Positions 44,283 to 54,118 are shown, counted from the stretch's first letter. The stretch: DNA of 64,000 nt from Planctomycetota bacterium (GCA_016872775.1 VGZA01000010.1:1-64000); one strand, 5' to 3'. Program-made: numbers and translations. Notes: generated by a model not told the origin, from the sequence alone.

Positions 44283-45653
44283 CTAAAGGAACTCCCAACC
44301 TTTTCGGTAGGCGCGATCGATCAGCGGCGCGGCGCGCTGGGAACCCTCGACGCGGAAGTCCTGCGCGTTCCAGCGGATTGGCTCGCCGGCTCGCAGAGCG
44401 ATATTACCGAGCAGGCAGAGTTGCGTGAGTCGCGCACCGTACTCAAAATCGCATTCCGTCTTCCCGTGCCCTTTGCAGGCGTCGAGCCATTGCTCGTAGT
44501 GATTCCTGCCGGGGGGAGCGGAACCCAGCTTTCCTTCGAGCGCCGCGACGTCGGCCGGCGAACTGCCGCTAGCCGCGGCAAGGACCAGTGGATCGCCGCC
44601 GAGTTCTGGCAGAAACAACCGCGCTTTGGCGCCGACGACGACCACGCCATTTTTTGCTAGAAAGTCACGAGCCCCTGCAACTTCGAGCGCTGGCTGTTTG
44701 CCGCCGTCGTACCAGGTCAATACGCGGGGTGGACCGCCCTGGCGCGCCGGAAATTCGAATCGCACGATGCTCCATTCCGGCGGCGATTCCCTTGTCGAAC
44801 CGCTCGATTCCGCGACGATCCTTTCGGGGAGCGACAACTGCAGGCCTTCCAGGACCGGGTCGAGCAAGTGGGGGCCGCGGTCGCCGAGCGCGCCGGTCCC
44901 GAAATCCCAGAACCCGCGCCAATTCGTGGGGTGATAGGCTGCTGCATAAGGGCGCCATTCGGCCGGGCCCAGCCAGAGGTCCCAGTTCAATCCGGCGGGA
45001 ACAGGCTCCTCCGCCGGTCGCTGGCCGACGCCTTGTGGCCAGAACGGGCGATTCGTCCAGGCATGAATTTCGCGGACCTCTCCAAGCAGGTCCGATCGCA
45101 TCAGCTTTACCGCGCGGCGATACCCTTCCGACGTATGGTGTTGGGCGCCGGTTTGCGTGACGCGCCCGCGGTTTCGAGCACGTTCGGCCATCGCGCGCGC
45201 TTCGCGCATGGTCGTGGCCAAAGGCTTTTCACAATAGACGTGCAAGCCACGGTCCAGCGCGAGAATCGAAGCATGCGCGTGGGTGTGATCGGGCGAACTG
45301 ATCACCACCGCGTCCAGTTTCGGCATGTCGAGCAGCTGGCGGTAATCGGCAAATCGCCGGGCGCCGCGATACCGCATCGCCGCCTGCCCCAGATAGTCCT
45401 CGTCGACATCACACAGTGCGACGATGTTCTCCCGGTTGACGCCGATCAGATTGGTTTCGCCCCGATTGGCGACGCCGATGACCCCGAGATTCAACTTGTC
45501 GTTAGCGGACGGGAACGATCCCCCCCGCGCCTCCGACCAGAATCCCGTCGCAAGCAGTCCCGCTGCGAACGTGCCGAGCGCTTGTCGGCGCGAGACGTTA
45601 ACCGGGGAACGCTCCCTGTTCCGACCGGCCGCCCGTCTGTGGAAATTCTGCAT
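44283..45653 (-). CDS. Gfo/Idh/MocA family oxidoreductase, Tat-exported
   Basis: A 456-residue exported NAD(P)-dependent oxidoreductase-like protein. GGGAG lies six bases before the ATG. Twin-arginine signal VSRRQALGTFAAGLLATGFW. Rossmann start KLNLGVIGVANRGETNLIGV, then VISSPDHTHAHASIL and the hallmark VYCEKPLATTMREARAMA. The C-terminal half has TQTGAQHHTSEGYRRAVKL and WDFGTGALGDRGPHLLDPVL. Such Tat-exported Gfo/Idh proteins are numerous in planctomycetes and may act on sugars in the periplasm with bound cofactor. It is 21 bases upstream of PNP2, possibly in the same transcript. Confidence 0.93.
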   Translation of the reverse strand: MQNFHRRAAGRNRERSPVNVSRRQALGTFAAGLLATGFWSEARGGSFPSANDKLNLGVIGVANRGETNLIGVNRENIVALCDVDEDYLGQAAMRYRGARRFADYRQLLDMPKLDAVVISSPDHTHAHASILALDRGLHVYCEKPLATTMREARAMAERARNRGRVTQTGAQHHTSEGYRRAVKLMRSDLLGEVREIHAWTNRPFWPQGVGQRPAEEPVPAGLNWDLWLGPAEWRPYAAAYHPTNWRGFWDFGTGALGDRGPHLLDPVLEGLQLSLPERIVAESSGSTRESPPEWSIVRFEFPARQGGPPRVLTWYDGGKQPALEVAGARDFLAKNGVVVVGAKARLFLPELGGDPLVLAAASGSSPADVAALEGKLGSAPPGRNHYEQWLDACKGHGKTECDFEYGARLTQLCLLGNIALRAGEPIRWNAQDFRVEGSQRAAPLIDRAYRKGWEFL

Positions 45654-45762
45654 GGTACTCCCGCGGAATGGAGGCGACGTCCCCTTGCACGCGGCACTCC
45701 CGCGCGAAATAACTGTCCCGCAGCGCTAATCTAATCATAACTCCAGGCAGGGGCAATTCGAC

Positions 45763-46428
45763 TTGAACGAAGCCAGTGAGAGCGACACGAGCCTTGCCGA
45801 GGAATTGGCGCGACTCCCATTCGAAATTCCGCCGGAAACCGCGGAGCGTTTCGAGCGTTACTGCCAGTTGCTCTGGGATTGGAACCAGAAGATCAATCTC
45901 ACGCGGCACACGAACTACGCGTTGTTCGTGTCGCGTGACGTGCTCGACAGCTGGCATCTCGCCCGGCAGTTAGGGCAGGGCGAGCGGGTTCTGGATGTTG
46001 GATCGGGCGGCGGCGTTCCTGGAATCTTGATCGCCATCCTGCGACCGGATCTGAAAATATCGTTGAGCGAATCGACGGGCAAGAAAGCGAAAGTGCTGGA
46101 AGCACTGGTGCGCCATCTGGCGTTGGACGTGTCGGTCGATGCGTCGCGGGCGGAAGCGGTGCTGGAAGAGCGTTCGTTTGACGCGGTGACGGCGCGCGCC
46201 GTCGGATCGATCGCCCGGATCTGTCAGTGGTTCCAAGGCCACTGGCCGGCGATCGGCCGGCTGTTGATGATCAAGGGACCGCAATGGGTCGAGGAGCGCG
46301 GCGAGGCGCGGCATTTAGGGCTGCTGAAGTCGCTCGAATTACGCAAAGTCGATTCGTATCCGATGCCAGGCACGGCAAGCGAGAGTGTGATTCTCAAACT
46401 TTGGCCCAAAGGTCAAACCGAGGTCTGA
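45763..46428 (+). CDS. rsmG: 16S rRNA (guanine-N7)-methyltransferase RsmG/GidB
   Basis: A 221-residue SAM-dependent methyltransferase for G527 of 16S rRNA. WDWNQKINLTRHTNYALFVS, then DSWHLARQLGQGERVLDVGS plus GGGVPGILIAI (SAM site), LSESTGKKAKVLEAL, VTARAVGSIARICQW and LLMIKGPQWVEE are family landmarks. The only start available in frame before the family N-terminus is TTG at 45763, with AGGGG about 10 bases upstream. No mnmG is adjacent, although the two are often paired. It is divergent from the Gfo/Idh gene. Confidence 0.93.
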   Translation: MNEASESDTSLAEELARLPFEIPPETAERFERYCQLLWDWNQKINLTRHTNYALFVSRDVLDSWHLARQLGQGERVLDVGSGGGVPGILIAILRPDLKISLSESTGKKAKVLEALVRHLALDVSVDASRAEAVLEERSFDAVTARAVGSIARICQWFQGHWPAIGRLLMIKGPQWVEERGEARHLGLLKSLELRKVDSYPMPGTASESVILKLWPKGQTEV

Positions 46429-46434
46429 GTCCCG

Positions 46435-47541
46435 CTATTTGAGGTCGGCGATGAATCGCAGCAGGCGTGCTTCGAGCATCGCCGGATCGCTGCCGAACGC
46501 GGCGAAGAAATCGGTGACGCGGCGCTGGGACTCCGGGGCGGAAGATGGCGGGGCAGAGGTCTTGGTCAGGTACTGCTGCAGCGCGCGCGGACTGGTCTCG
46601 GCCAGATAGAACGTCAGTGCCCAGGCTTCCGAGTAGGCGGCGGCCGGGTCATCCCGGAACGAGTCATCCTCGGTCACGAGCCGCATCAGTGTGCCGGTTC
46701 GGCGACGGCTCTGGACATAGTCGCGAAAGGCCGCCAGCTGACCGGCATTGACCCGTTCGCGCACGGGCCGGTTCGGTTGTGCGTCCCAGACCGCGGGGCA
46801 TTCGAACATCGTCGCCAGGCCTTCGACGATCCAGCGGGGTGCCGGAGAACAGCGGCTATGCAGGCCCGTGTTGAACGCCGCCTGGTGCGTTGCCTCGTGA
46901 ACGATGGTCGCGGCGTTGCGTTTCCAGTGATCGCCGTTCGAGGCGGGTTGTTCGTACATCACCACGCGGTTGGATTGGCTTGAGTAATAGCCGATCATTC
47001 CCGGTCCAAGCCGAACCGCTTCCTGTTCGGCATGTTGGTGGAACTCCGCGGGCGAGCCATAAATTATCGCCACCAGAGGAAACTCCGGCGCCCGGGGGGT
47101 CAAGCCGCGTGCGGTGCAATAGCGCACGAATCCTCGGTAGAGGTCTTCAAACCTCTGGGGCCATTCCGACGGCAATCTCTCCCGGTGGACGACCAGGTAG
47201 TGGACCGTACCGGTGACCTGGTATCCCGTTCCGAACTCGCGCAGCAATCGAGCGCGCAGTTCCGCCGGCGAATAGGCGCGAAAGTCGTTGGAAATCCGCG
47301 CAAAGCTGGTCGCCGATCGGGACTCGAACAGCCATAGCCGACCGTCGCGTCCTAGCAGCGATGTTCGATCTTCGGACTGGTGGAGCGGCGCGCCTTCCAG
47401 GGTCTCGCCCTGAACCGTGACGCGAATCGTAAATCGGTTGTCGGCGGACAGGGCCACAGTACAACTCGATCCGATGCAACTGACCAGCCCCCCGGCCAGC
47501 AAAAGCGGGGGCAGGAACCGGATAGGGCTCGTCGATCGCAT
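46435..47541 (-). CDS. DUF1570 family secreted putative metallopeptidase
   Basis: A 368-residue protein with signal peptide (RFLPPLLLAGGLVSCIGSS; a Cys near the end could make it a lipoprotein). The middle has the HExxH-like ATIVHEATHQAAFNTGLHSR and the follow-up WIVEGLATMFECP, a gluzincin arrangement (HExxH and a downstream Glu). This is the DUF1570 pattern, widespread in planctomycetes. TVHYLVVHRERLPSEWPQRF precedes it. ATG 47541 has GGAGAG eight bases upstream and is preferred to a GTG at 47556. Substrate unknown. Confidence 0.85.
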   Translation of the reverse strand: MRSTSPIRFLPPLLLAGGLVSCIGSSCTVALSADNRFTIRVTVQGETLEGAPLHQSEDRTSLLGRDGRLWLFESRSATSFARISNDFRAYSPAELRARLLREFGTGYQVTGTVHYLVVHRERLPSEWPQRFEDLYRGFVRYCTARGLTPRAPEFPLVAIIYGSPAEFHQHAEQEAVRLGPGMIGYYSSQSNRVVMYEQPASNGDHWKRNAATIVHEATHQAAFNTGLHSRCSPAPRWIVEGLATMFECPAVWDAQPNRPVRERVNAGQLAAFRDYVQSRRRTGTLMRLVTEDDSFRDDPAAAYSEAWALTFYLAETSPRALQQYLTKTSAPPSSAPESQRRVTDFFAAFGSDPAMLEARLLRFIADLK

Positions 47542-47670
47542 TTGCCGACTCTCCACGTGGTGTTACTACCGCTGCCGACCCAATCCTAGAATACGGGCGG
47601 TAAAACTGAGGCTGTGCGAGCCCGGAAAAAGCCGTACAATGGCCGGCGGTCGAGCCATCAGGAGATCGCT

Positions 47671-48966
47671 TTGATACCTTCGTTGTTATTGGCGGGAGCA
47701 GTACTGCTCGCACAACCCGATTCCTCGACATCCGCCCCGGCGGCGCCTCAGGACTTGCCTGCGACCGTGCAGCGGCTGGTGCGGCAGTTGAATGACGAGC
47801 AGTTGGCACGGCGCGAGGCTGCGGAAAAAGAACTGACGGCATTAGGTCCGCGGGTTCTTGAACTCTTGCCGCAGGTGACGCCGCGGACACCTGCGGAAGT
47901 CAAAGACCGCCTGGGACGCGTGCGCAAAATCCTGGAAACTGCCGCCGTGGAGCTGGCGACGCGCTCCGCCGTTGTCACGCTGGAAGGCGAAATGACACTC
48001 GAAGAGGCGCTAGCGTCGTTGGAAAAACAGACCGGCAATCGGGTCGTCGATTTCCGCGATCGATTCGACCAGCAGGCAACGTCGATCAAGGTCACCATGG
48101 AGGCTTCCAACGTGACCTTCTGGCAGGCGCTCGATGAACTGCTCGATCGAGCGCGCATGACGATCTACAACTATGGCGGCGAGGCCTCGGCGCTGACGAT
48201 CGTTGCCCGCCAGGAATCGGATGCCGACCGGCGGCAAAAGGCGCGCTATGCCGGCCAGTTCCGGATCGAACCGATCCAGCTCGACATTACCCGCAACCTG
48301 CGGAATTCCGGCAACGATTCGATGACGCTGACGCTCGACATCGCCTGGGAGCCGCGGCTGCGGCCGATCGTGATCTCCCTGCCATTTCGCGACCTGCAAT
48401 TGACCGATGAGTCGGGAGCCAAACTCGAGACGGATGAAAGCAGCGGCGAACCCGAGATCGCCGCTGAAGGCAACGTTTCGGCCGCCGAAATCAACTTGCC
48501 GCTGAAAATTCCTCCTCGGTCGACCCAACGGATCGGCAGCCTCAAGGGACGATTGAATGTCCTGGCGCAGTCGCGCAGCGAAACCTTCGAGTTCACCGAC
48601 CTCGAAAAGATGCGCAACGTGGAGCAGAAGCGCGCCGGAGTTACCGTGGTCATGGAACAGGTCCGGCGCAACCAGAACGTCTACGAAGTGCGCGTGCTGG
48701 TCCGCTACGACGAAGCCTCCAACGCCCTGGAGTCGCACCGTGGCTGGATCTACGACAACCCCGCCTATCTGCTCGATCCCAACGGAGCTCAAGTCGATAA
48801 CGCCGGCGTGGAAGCGGTTTCGCAAAAAGAGAACGAGGTCGGACTGTCGTACAAGTTCGTGCTCGATAAGGGCGGATTCAAAGGACACAAGTTCGTCTAC
48901 AAGACGGCCGCCAGCCTGATCGAGTTGCCGGTGGAATTTGAAGTAAAGGACATCGAGTTACCGTGA
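47671..48966 (+). CDS. Secreted protein of unknown function, co-transcribed with a parvulin
   Basis: A 431-residue protein. The start is TTG at 47671, chosen because AGGAGA lies six bases upstream and the signal peptide (IPSLLLAGAVLLAQP) follows directly. The N-terminal part (VQRLVRQLNDEQLARREAAE) is helical. A segment with MTLEEALASLEKQTGNRVVD and VTFWQALDELLDRARMTIYN resembles the STN/secretin-like small domain. The rest is beta-rich. No enzyme motif is seen. Its TGA overlaps the next ATG by one base (TGATG), so expression is coupled to the ppiC-type gene. Confidence 0.75.
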   Translation: MIPSLLLAGAVLLAQPDSSTSAPAAPQDLPATVQRLVRQLNDEQLARREAAEKELTALGPRVLELLPQVTPRTPAEVKDRLGRVRKILETAAVELATRSAVVTLEGEMTLEEALASLEKQTGNRVVDFRDRFDQQATSIKVTMEASNVTFWQALDELLDRARMTIYNYGGEASALTIVARQESDADRRQKARYAGQFRIEPIQLDITRNLRNSGNDSMTLTLDIAWEPRLRPIVISLPFRDLQLTDESGAKLETDESSGEPEIAAEGNVSAAEINLPLKIPPRSTQRIGSLKGRLNVLAQSRSETFEFTDLEKMRNVEQKRAGVTVVMEQVRRNQNVYEVRVLVRYDEASNALESHRGWIYDNPAYLLDPNGAQVDNAGVEAVSQKENEVGLSYKFVLDKGGFKGHKFVYKTAASLIELPVEFEVKDIELP

Positions 48967-49916
48967 TGAGCGCCAACGATCTGGGAAACACGGCAGCCCA
49001 GTTGCCGTTTTGGGCCTTGTTGACGTTTGCGGTCGCTGTGCCGCACGGGACCTTCGCCGAGGAGGTCGTCGCCACGGTCAACGGCCAGGCGATTGCGGCG
49101 TCCGAAGTCGAACGGGGACTGGCGGCGATTCTCAAGAACCGGACGCTGACCCCGGAGCAATCCGCGACCCTGCGTGGAGAAATGCTGCAGCGGCTGATCG
49201 ATCGTCAATTGATCGCCCAGGCACTCACCGCCGAAAAACAGTGGGTCAGCAATCAGGATCTCGATCTGGCGGTCGATCGTTTGACGGAGCGCCTGGCCCG
49301 CTCGAATGAGTCGCTCGAAAAATTCATGGCTCGCCATCACCTCGATCGATCGGCACTGCGCCGGCAACTGGCTTGGGAAGAGGGCTGGGGCAGATATCTC
49401 GCCAGCAGGATCACCGACGCGACCATGGAAAAGTACTTTGAGGATCATCGTCGCGAATATGATGGCACTCGACTGCGCGTCGGACAGATTCTTTTTCCCG
49501 TGCAGGCAGGCGACGCCGAAGCGCTGGAGAAGCAGTTGCCGGCCGCTCGGAAGGTGCTCGAGGAACTCCGCCAGCAGCGGATCGCGTTCGACGAAGCGGC
49601 CATGCGTTACTCCACCGGGCCCGCGGCACGCGTCGGAGGTGACTTGGGCTACATCGGGCGGCACGAACCGATGCCGGAGGAGTTCGGCAAGGCGGCTTTC
49701 GCGTTGGAAAAGGGCGCAATCAGCGAACCGGTTGTGACGCCGATCGGCGTGCACCTCATTCGCTGGACCGATTCCAAACCGGGAATCAAGACCTGGTTCG
49801 ATGCCCGCGAACAGCTTCAGCAGGATATGGAATTGCTGCTCTTTGAGCGTCTGGCGCAGAAAGCCCGAAAAGGAGCGAAGATCGAGCTCAAGCAGGAAGC
49901 CGGCAAGTCTCCCTGA
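48966..49916 (+). CDS. SurA/PpiC-type parvulin peptidyl-prolyl isomerase
   Basis: A 316-residue periplasmic chaperone/foldase. Signal peptide FWALLTFAVAVPHGTFAEEV, then an N-terminal SurA-like domain (VVATVNGQAIAASEVERGL and RLIDRQLIAQAL) and a rotamase domain with LRVGQILFPVQAGDAEALEK, RYSTGPAARVGGDLGYIGRH, AAFALEKGAISEPVVTPIG and VHLIRWTDS. Parvulin domains assist outer-membrane protein folding. The GTG/ATG choice is resolved by TGATG coupling with the preceding gene. It ends 18 bases before the convergent small membrane gene. Confidence 0.93.
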   Translation: MSANDLGNTAAQLPFWALLTFAVAVPHGTFAEEVVATVNGQAIAASEVERGLAAILKNRTLTPEQSATLRGEMLQRLIDRQLIAQALTAEKQWVSNQDLDLAVDRLTERLARSNESLEKFMARHHLDRSALRRQLAWEEGWGRYLASRITDATMEKYFEDHRREYDGTRLRVGQILFPVQAGDAEALEKQLPAARKVLEELRQQRIAFDEAAMRYSTGPAARVGGDLGYIGRHEPMPEEFGKAAFALEKGAISEPVVTPIGVHLIRWTDSKPGIKTWFDAREQLQQDMELLLFERLAQKARKGAKIELKQEAGKSP

Positions 49917-49934
49917 ATTGACCGGGAATCCCGT

Positions 49935-50222
49935 TTACTCATTTTGCGCGGGCGTCGTTGGAGCCCGACGTCGTCGTAACCGGTCAAGAAACCAGTCCCA
50001 GACGAACCACTCCAGCAGAATCAATCCGATCGGAACCGCCAGAATAAAAATCTGCGCATAACGGGCACGGTTCGCCCATTCGGGCAACAGGGGCCGCAGC
50101 CGCACAAACAGCACACCCGCCATCATGCCGTTCATGATGAACAGCAGACAGGTGACCAGAAAAATGCCGATCAGGTAGCCGCAGCCATCGTTCGGTCGAA
50201 TTCGAGCGCTCGATTCGGACAT
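49935..50222 (-). CDS. Small two-helix membrane protein
   Basis: A 95-residue protein with hydrophobic segments GYLIGIFLVTCLLFIMNGMM and YAQIFILAVPIGLILLEWFV and a basic C-terminus (DRLRRRRAP). The ATG at 50222 is chosen because it opens a short charged N-terminus before the first segment. No family is recognised. It is divergent from fumC. Confidence 0.6.
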   Translation of the reverse strand: MSESSARIRPNDGCGYLIGIFLVTCLLFIMNGMMAGVLFVRLRPLLPEWANRARYAQIFILAVPIGLILLEWFVWDWFLDRLRRRRAPTTPAQNE

Positions 50223-50453
50223 GTCATTTTCCCGCTGGCAAAACATCATACTGTGAATACCGAGCCCTCCGATAGAGCGTCCGGTTTTGGCGCGACGGCG
50301 GGCGCTGCCCGACCTGATTCCACGGTTACAACCTCCCAGGGTCCCACACGGTCCCAAGGTCATTCCCCGGGCCCTTTCGTCTTGGAGCGATTCCGTCCAC
50401 GGGCTATCATGGGCGATTACATTTCTTGTTGGTTCAATGCACCGGGGAGTATC

Positions 50454-51878
50454 ATGAGCGAGTTTAGGGTCGAACGGGACTCGATGGGGGAAGTCCAAGT
50501 TCCCGCGAAGGCGTACTACGGGGCGCAAACGCAGCGCGCCGTCGAGAATTTTCCGATTTCCGGGTGGCCGTTGCCAGCAGCGCTGATCCACGCGATGGGG
50601 ATCGTAAAATTCGCTTGTGCCTCCGCCAACCGCGATCTGGGAAAACTGAGCGGGACGGGCAAAGCCCGGCTTGCCCCGCAGCAAATCGACGCGCTACTGG
50701 CGGCTTGCCGGGAAGTCTGCGAAAGGAAACTTGACGGACAGTTTCCGATCGACGTATTCCAGACCGGTTCCGGCACTTCGAGCAACATGAACTGCAACGA
50801 AGTCATTGCCAATCGAGCGATCGAGTTGCTGGGGGGGGATCGCTTCAGCGCGGAGAAGCCGATCCATCCCAACGACCATGTGAATATGGGGCAGAGCACC
50901 AACGATATTTTTCCGACGTCGATTCACGTGGCGGTGGCGGTGGAGATCAAGACGCGCCTGATCCCGGCCCTGCAGAGATTGCAGGAAATCCTGGCCCAGA
51001 AGGCGAAGGAATGGGATCGAATTATCAAGATTGGCCGCACGCACCTCGCCGATGCGACGCCCTTGCGATTGGGGCAGGAGTTTGGTGGCTTTGCGCGTCA
51101 GATCGAGCTCTCGGTGGAACGCGCCCGGCAGGCGATGCGGAGCGTACTGGAATTGCCGGCGGGCGGCACCGCTGTCGGCTCGGGAATCAATACGCACCCC
51201 GAGTTCGGCCGGCGCGTCGCGGAAATCATCGCGCAGGAAACGGGGATCCCGTTTGTGGAGGCGGCGAATCATTTCGAGGCCAATGCACAGCGGGATGGGT
51301 TGGTCGATTGCCACGGTTCCCTGCGCACGATCGCGAATTCGCTGTTCAACGTCGCCAACAATATCCGCTGGCTCGGGTCGGGCCCGCGCTGCGGCTTTTA
51401 CGAAGTCATGCTGCCGGATCGCCAGCCGGGGAGTTCGATCATGCCGGGCAAAGTGAACCCGGTAATGTGCGAGAGCATGATGCAGGTCGCGGCCCGGGTC
51501 TTAGGCAACGATCAGACCGTGGCGATCGCCGGTGCGACGGGCGGGCAGTTCCAATTGAATATCATGATGCCGGTCATGGGGCATGCCACGCTGGAGAGCA
51601 TCCAGTTGATGGCCAACGTGACGCAGGCATTTATCGATTTCTGTGCCGAGGGGATGCTGGCAAACGAACAGAACTGTGAGGCGTCCGTCGAACAGAGCCT
51701 GTCGATGGTCACGAGTCTTAATCCGCTGATCGGCTACGAGAAGGCGGCGAAGCTGGCCAAAGAGGCATTTCAGACCGGAAAGACGATCCGCGACCTTTGT
51801 CGTGAACAGGGAATCCTCCCGGAGAACACTCTCCGCGAGGCGCTTGATCCGTGGAGCATGACGGAGCCGCACGAATAG
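50454..51878 (+). CDS. fumC: Fumarate hydratase class II
   Basis: A 474-residue fumarase that interconverts fumarate and malate in the TCA cycle. GGGGAG precedes ATG 50454 by about six bases. Landmarks are DSMGEVQVPAKAYYGAQTQR, FQTGSGTSSNMNCNEVIANR, HPNDHVNMGQSTNDIFPTSI and the superfamily signature GSSIMPGKVNPVMCE with its catalytic serine loop. Length and motifs are complete. The frame is open 67 codons upstream, but those residues are not family-like. It is followed by an unrelated TPR gene. Confidence 0.97.
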   Translation: MSEFRVERDSMGEVQVPAKAYYGAQTQRAVENFPISGWPLPAALIHAMGIVKFACASANRDLGKLSGTGKARLAPQQIDALLAACREVCERKLDGQFPIDVFQTGSGTSSNMNCNEVIANRAIELLGGDRFSAEKPIHPNDHVNMGQSTNDIFPTSIHVAVAVEIKTRLIPALQRLQEILAQKAKEWDRIIKIGRTHLADATPLRLGQEFGGFARQIELSVERARQAMRSVLELPAGGTAVGSGINTHPEFGRRVAEIIAQETGIPFVEAANHFEANAQRDGLVDCHGSLRTIANSLFNVANNIRWLGSGPRCGFYEVMLPDRQPGSSIMPGKVNPVMCESMMQVAARVLGNDQTVAIAGATGGQFQLNIMMPVMGHATLESIQLMANVTQAFIDFCAEGMLANEQNCEASVEQSLSMVTSLNPLIGYEKAAKLAKEAFQTGKTIRDLCREQGILPENTLREALDPWSMTEPHE

Positions 51879-51908
51879 CTTGTTACTTATCCAGGGAGGG
51901 ATTCATCA

Positions 51909-53033
51909 ATGCAAGGCAGTCGAGACTCGGCGGCTATTTACGGCTTGGTGCTGGCGCTGTGCGGCGTGGGAATGATCTTGTCGGCGAGCGCCGCTCCACC
52001 CAAATCGGGGCAGCAGCAGCCGGCGTTGCCCGATCGCGAAACGGTCGGTGAGATGGCGAAAAACGCCAAGACGGTCGGTGACTACACCGAACTGGTCGAC
52101 ACCTTGACTCCGCCCGTGTCGGGCAGCGAACTGTTGCCGAAGGACGACTACTTCCGCGAAATGCTTGGTTGGGCGCTCAATCGCCGCGGCGAAGTTTACC
52201 TGAAGCATGCGACGCTGGCGCAAGAGGAAGGGAACGCGGCGGAGTCCCAGCGATTGGACCGGTTGGCGATCGCGGATTTCGAGCTTGCGGTTCGGGCCGA
52301 TCCCGCGAAGTGGAAGGCGTTGCATAATCGCGGCACGTTCTATGCTGTGCACGGCCGGCTGCAGGAGGCGCTTCGCGATTTCGATCGCGTCGTCTCTTTG
52401 AATCCCGACTATGCCAACGCCTGGTTCAACCGGGCAGAGTTACGCTTCGATCTGGGCCAATATGAACCGGCGATTCGCGACTATTCGGAAGCGCTGCTGC
52501 GTGACGACACGTTGCATTCGGCGTTACAAAAACGTGGCCTGTCCAAATTCAAACTTGGCAAGGTCCGTTCCGCGCTGGCCGACTTCGAAAATGGCCTGGA
52601 GGCCGATGACTCGAACGCGGAACTGTACGTGGACCGTGGCGAGTGTCATCGGGCGTTGGGGAATTGGGAGCGAGCGGCGGCCGACTTCCGCCGCGCCATC
52701 GAGCTGCAGCCAGATCTCTCCAGGGCGTATCAGCGCGTGGCCTGGTTGATGGCAACGTGTCCCGAGCCGCGTTTCCGTGACGCGGAAATGGCGATTCGCG
52801 CCGCCCGGCAAACGCTCGAACTGGGCGGTGCCGACGATTACCAGAGTCGAGACGTTCTCGCTGCCGCGCTGGCCAACGACGGCCAGTACGAGTTGGCCGT
52901 CGAGGAACTGCAGCGGGCGATCGGCGCCGCGCCGCGCGATGCCCGCCCGCTGCTCGATCAGAGATTGGAACTCTACCAGAGCAATCGCCCCTATCGCCAG
53001 CGTGTTGAAGCGGTGGCGGGCAAGAAAAAATGA
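51909..53033 (+). CDS. Exported TPR protein
   Basis: A 374-residue protein with signal peptide (YGLVLALCGVGMILSASA), then at least five TPR units recognisable in KALHNRGTFYAVHGRLQEAL, NAWFNRAELRFDLGQYEPAI, SALQKRGLSKFKLGKVRSAL, ELYVDRGECHRALGNWERAA and the last unit around DVLAAALANDGQYELAVEEL. TPR proteins act as scaffolds; the partner is unknown. AGGGAGGG lies before the ATG. The lipid kinase starts four bases after its stop, so the two are in one operon. Confidence 0.88.
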   Translation: MQGSRDSAAIYGLVLALCGVGMILSASAAPPKSGQQQPALPDRETVGEMAKNAKTVGDYTELVDTLTPPVSGSELLPKDDYFREMLGWALNRRGEVYLKHATLAQEEGNAAESQRLDRLAIADFELAVRADPAKWKALHNRGTFYAVHGRLQEALRDFDRVVSLNPDYANAWFNRAELRFDLGQYEPAIRDYSEALLRDDTLHSALQKRGLSKFKLGKVRSALADFENGLEADDSNAELYVDRGECHRALGNWERAAADFRRAIELQPDLSRAYQRVAWLMATCPEPRFRDAEMAIRAARQTLELGGADDYQSRDVLAAALANDGQYELAVEELQRAIGAAPRDARPLLDQRLELYQSNRPYRQRVEAVAGKKK

Positions 53034-53037
53034 CGCA

Positions 53038-53937
53038 ATGCGTCCAGAAGAACTGCTGTTGATCGTGAATCCGCGCAGTGGCACTCGGGGCAGTCGCCGG
53101 ATTCTTGAGGAAATTCAGGGGCCGCTGCGCCGCTCCGGTTGCCGCTTGCAAATCGTCGAAACCGCCGCCGCCCGCGACGCGGAACGCATCGCTCGCGACG
53201 CAAACCTCTCCGAGTCCACGGCCGTAGGACTGATTGGCGGGGATGGCACCCTTCACGAGGTCGTCAACGGACTCTTGCAACGATCGCACCTGCCTTCGCC
53301 TCCGCTGGCCGTCTTCCCAGGCGGCACCGGAAACACCGTAATGGAACATCTGGGCTGCCTCGACCCGTTGCAGGTCGTTGCGTCTTTTCTTGATGACCGA
53401 ACGATACCGATCGATATCGCGCGCGTGGAACTGCCTGGAGGCTTGGTCTACTGTTGTAACATTGTCGGCTGGGGAATGGTCTCCGATATCAACAGTACGG
53501 CCGAGAAACTCCGTTGGCTGGGACCGTCTCGTTACACCCTGGCCACGCTGCTGCACCTCGTCGCGCCGCGTTTACGCCGAGTAAAGTTGAGCATGGATGG
53601 TGTCGAGTTCGACAGGGAACTTCTGCTGGCGATCGGCTGCAACACGCGAACGACAGGACGCGGAATGCTGCTGGCGCCCGCAGCGAGACTGGATGACGGC
53701 CGGATCGATCTGGTGCTGGTCCGACGCGCTTCGCGTTGGCGATTACTGCGACTGTTTCTGGATGTCATCCATGGGCGTCCGACCGATCCGCGCATCCTGG
53801 AGTCGCATCAGGTTCGCAACTTCAGTCTGATTCCGGAAATCGACGGCCCCTTGAATCTCGATGGCGAACAATCCGGCCAAACCCCCGTCCAAGTAACGAT
53901 GCTGCCAGGCGCCATCCGACTTTACGCAGCTCCATAG
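53038..53937 (+). CDS. Diacylglycerol/sphingosine-kinase-like lipid kinase
   Basis: A 299-residue DAGK-catalytic-domain protein. LLLIVNPRSGTRGSRRILEE opens the fold, GLIGGDGTLHEVVNGLLQR is the nucleotide motif, and VFPGGTGNTVMEHLG follows, as in YegS/BmrU and DgkB-type kinases. The C-terminal beta domain contains LLAIGCNTRTTGRGMLLAPA and ARLDDGRIDLVLV. The likely reaction is ATP-dependent phosphorylation of a lipid alcohol at the membrane; the substrate is not determinable. It starts four bases after the TPR gene. The hairpin at 53940 follows its stop. Confidence 0.92.
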   Translation: MRPEELLLIVNPRSGTRGSRRILEEIQGPLRRSGCRLQIVETAAARDAERIARDANLSESTAVGLIGGDGTLHEVVNGLLQRSHLPSPPLAVFPGGTGNTVMEHLGCLDPLQVVASFLDDRTIPIDIARVELPGGLVYCCNIVGWGMVSDINSTAEKLRWLGPSRYTLATLLHLVAPRLRRVKLSMDGVEFDRELLLAIGCNTRTTGRGMLLAPAARLDDGRIDLVLVRRASRWRLLRLFLDVIHGRPTDPRILESHQVRNFSLIPEIDGPLNLDGEQSGQTPVQVTMLPGAIRLYAAP

Positions 53938-53939
53938 TA

Positions 53940-53958
53940 ACTCGAAACTTGTTTCGAG
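53940..53958. terminator. Hairpin CTCGAAAC / GTTTCGAG after the lipid kinase
   Basis: An 8-bp perfect stem with a loop of about two bases, directly following the kinase stop codon. It shares its CTCGAAA core with the hairpin at 17219-17244, so it is a dispersed palindrome that may serve as a terminator. A clear T-run is lacking. Confidence 0.5.
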
Positions 53959-54118
53959 CAGCCTTCTCGCTCCTAGCACTGACAATTACTCGTGCGTCGT
54001 CTGCCCGGTTTCTGTGCAGCCGCATCCAGCCGGCGCTGCCAGAATTTCTACGAAGAAGCCGTATCCTGCATCGATTCAGGGCATGAGCAGTCTTTCTACT
54101 CGATGGCTCATCGCTGGT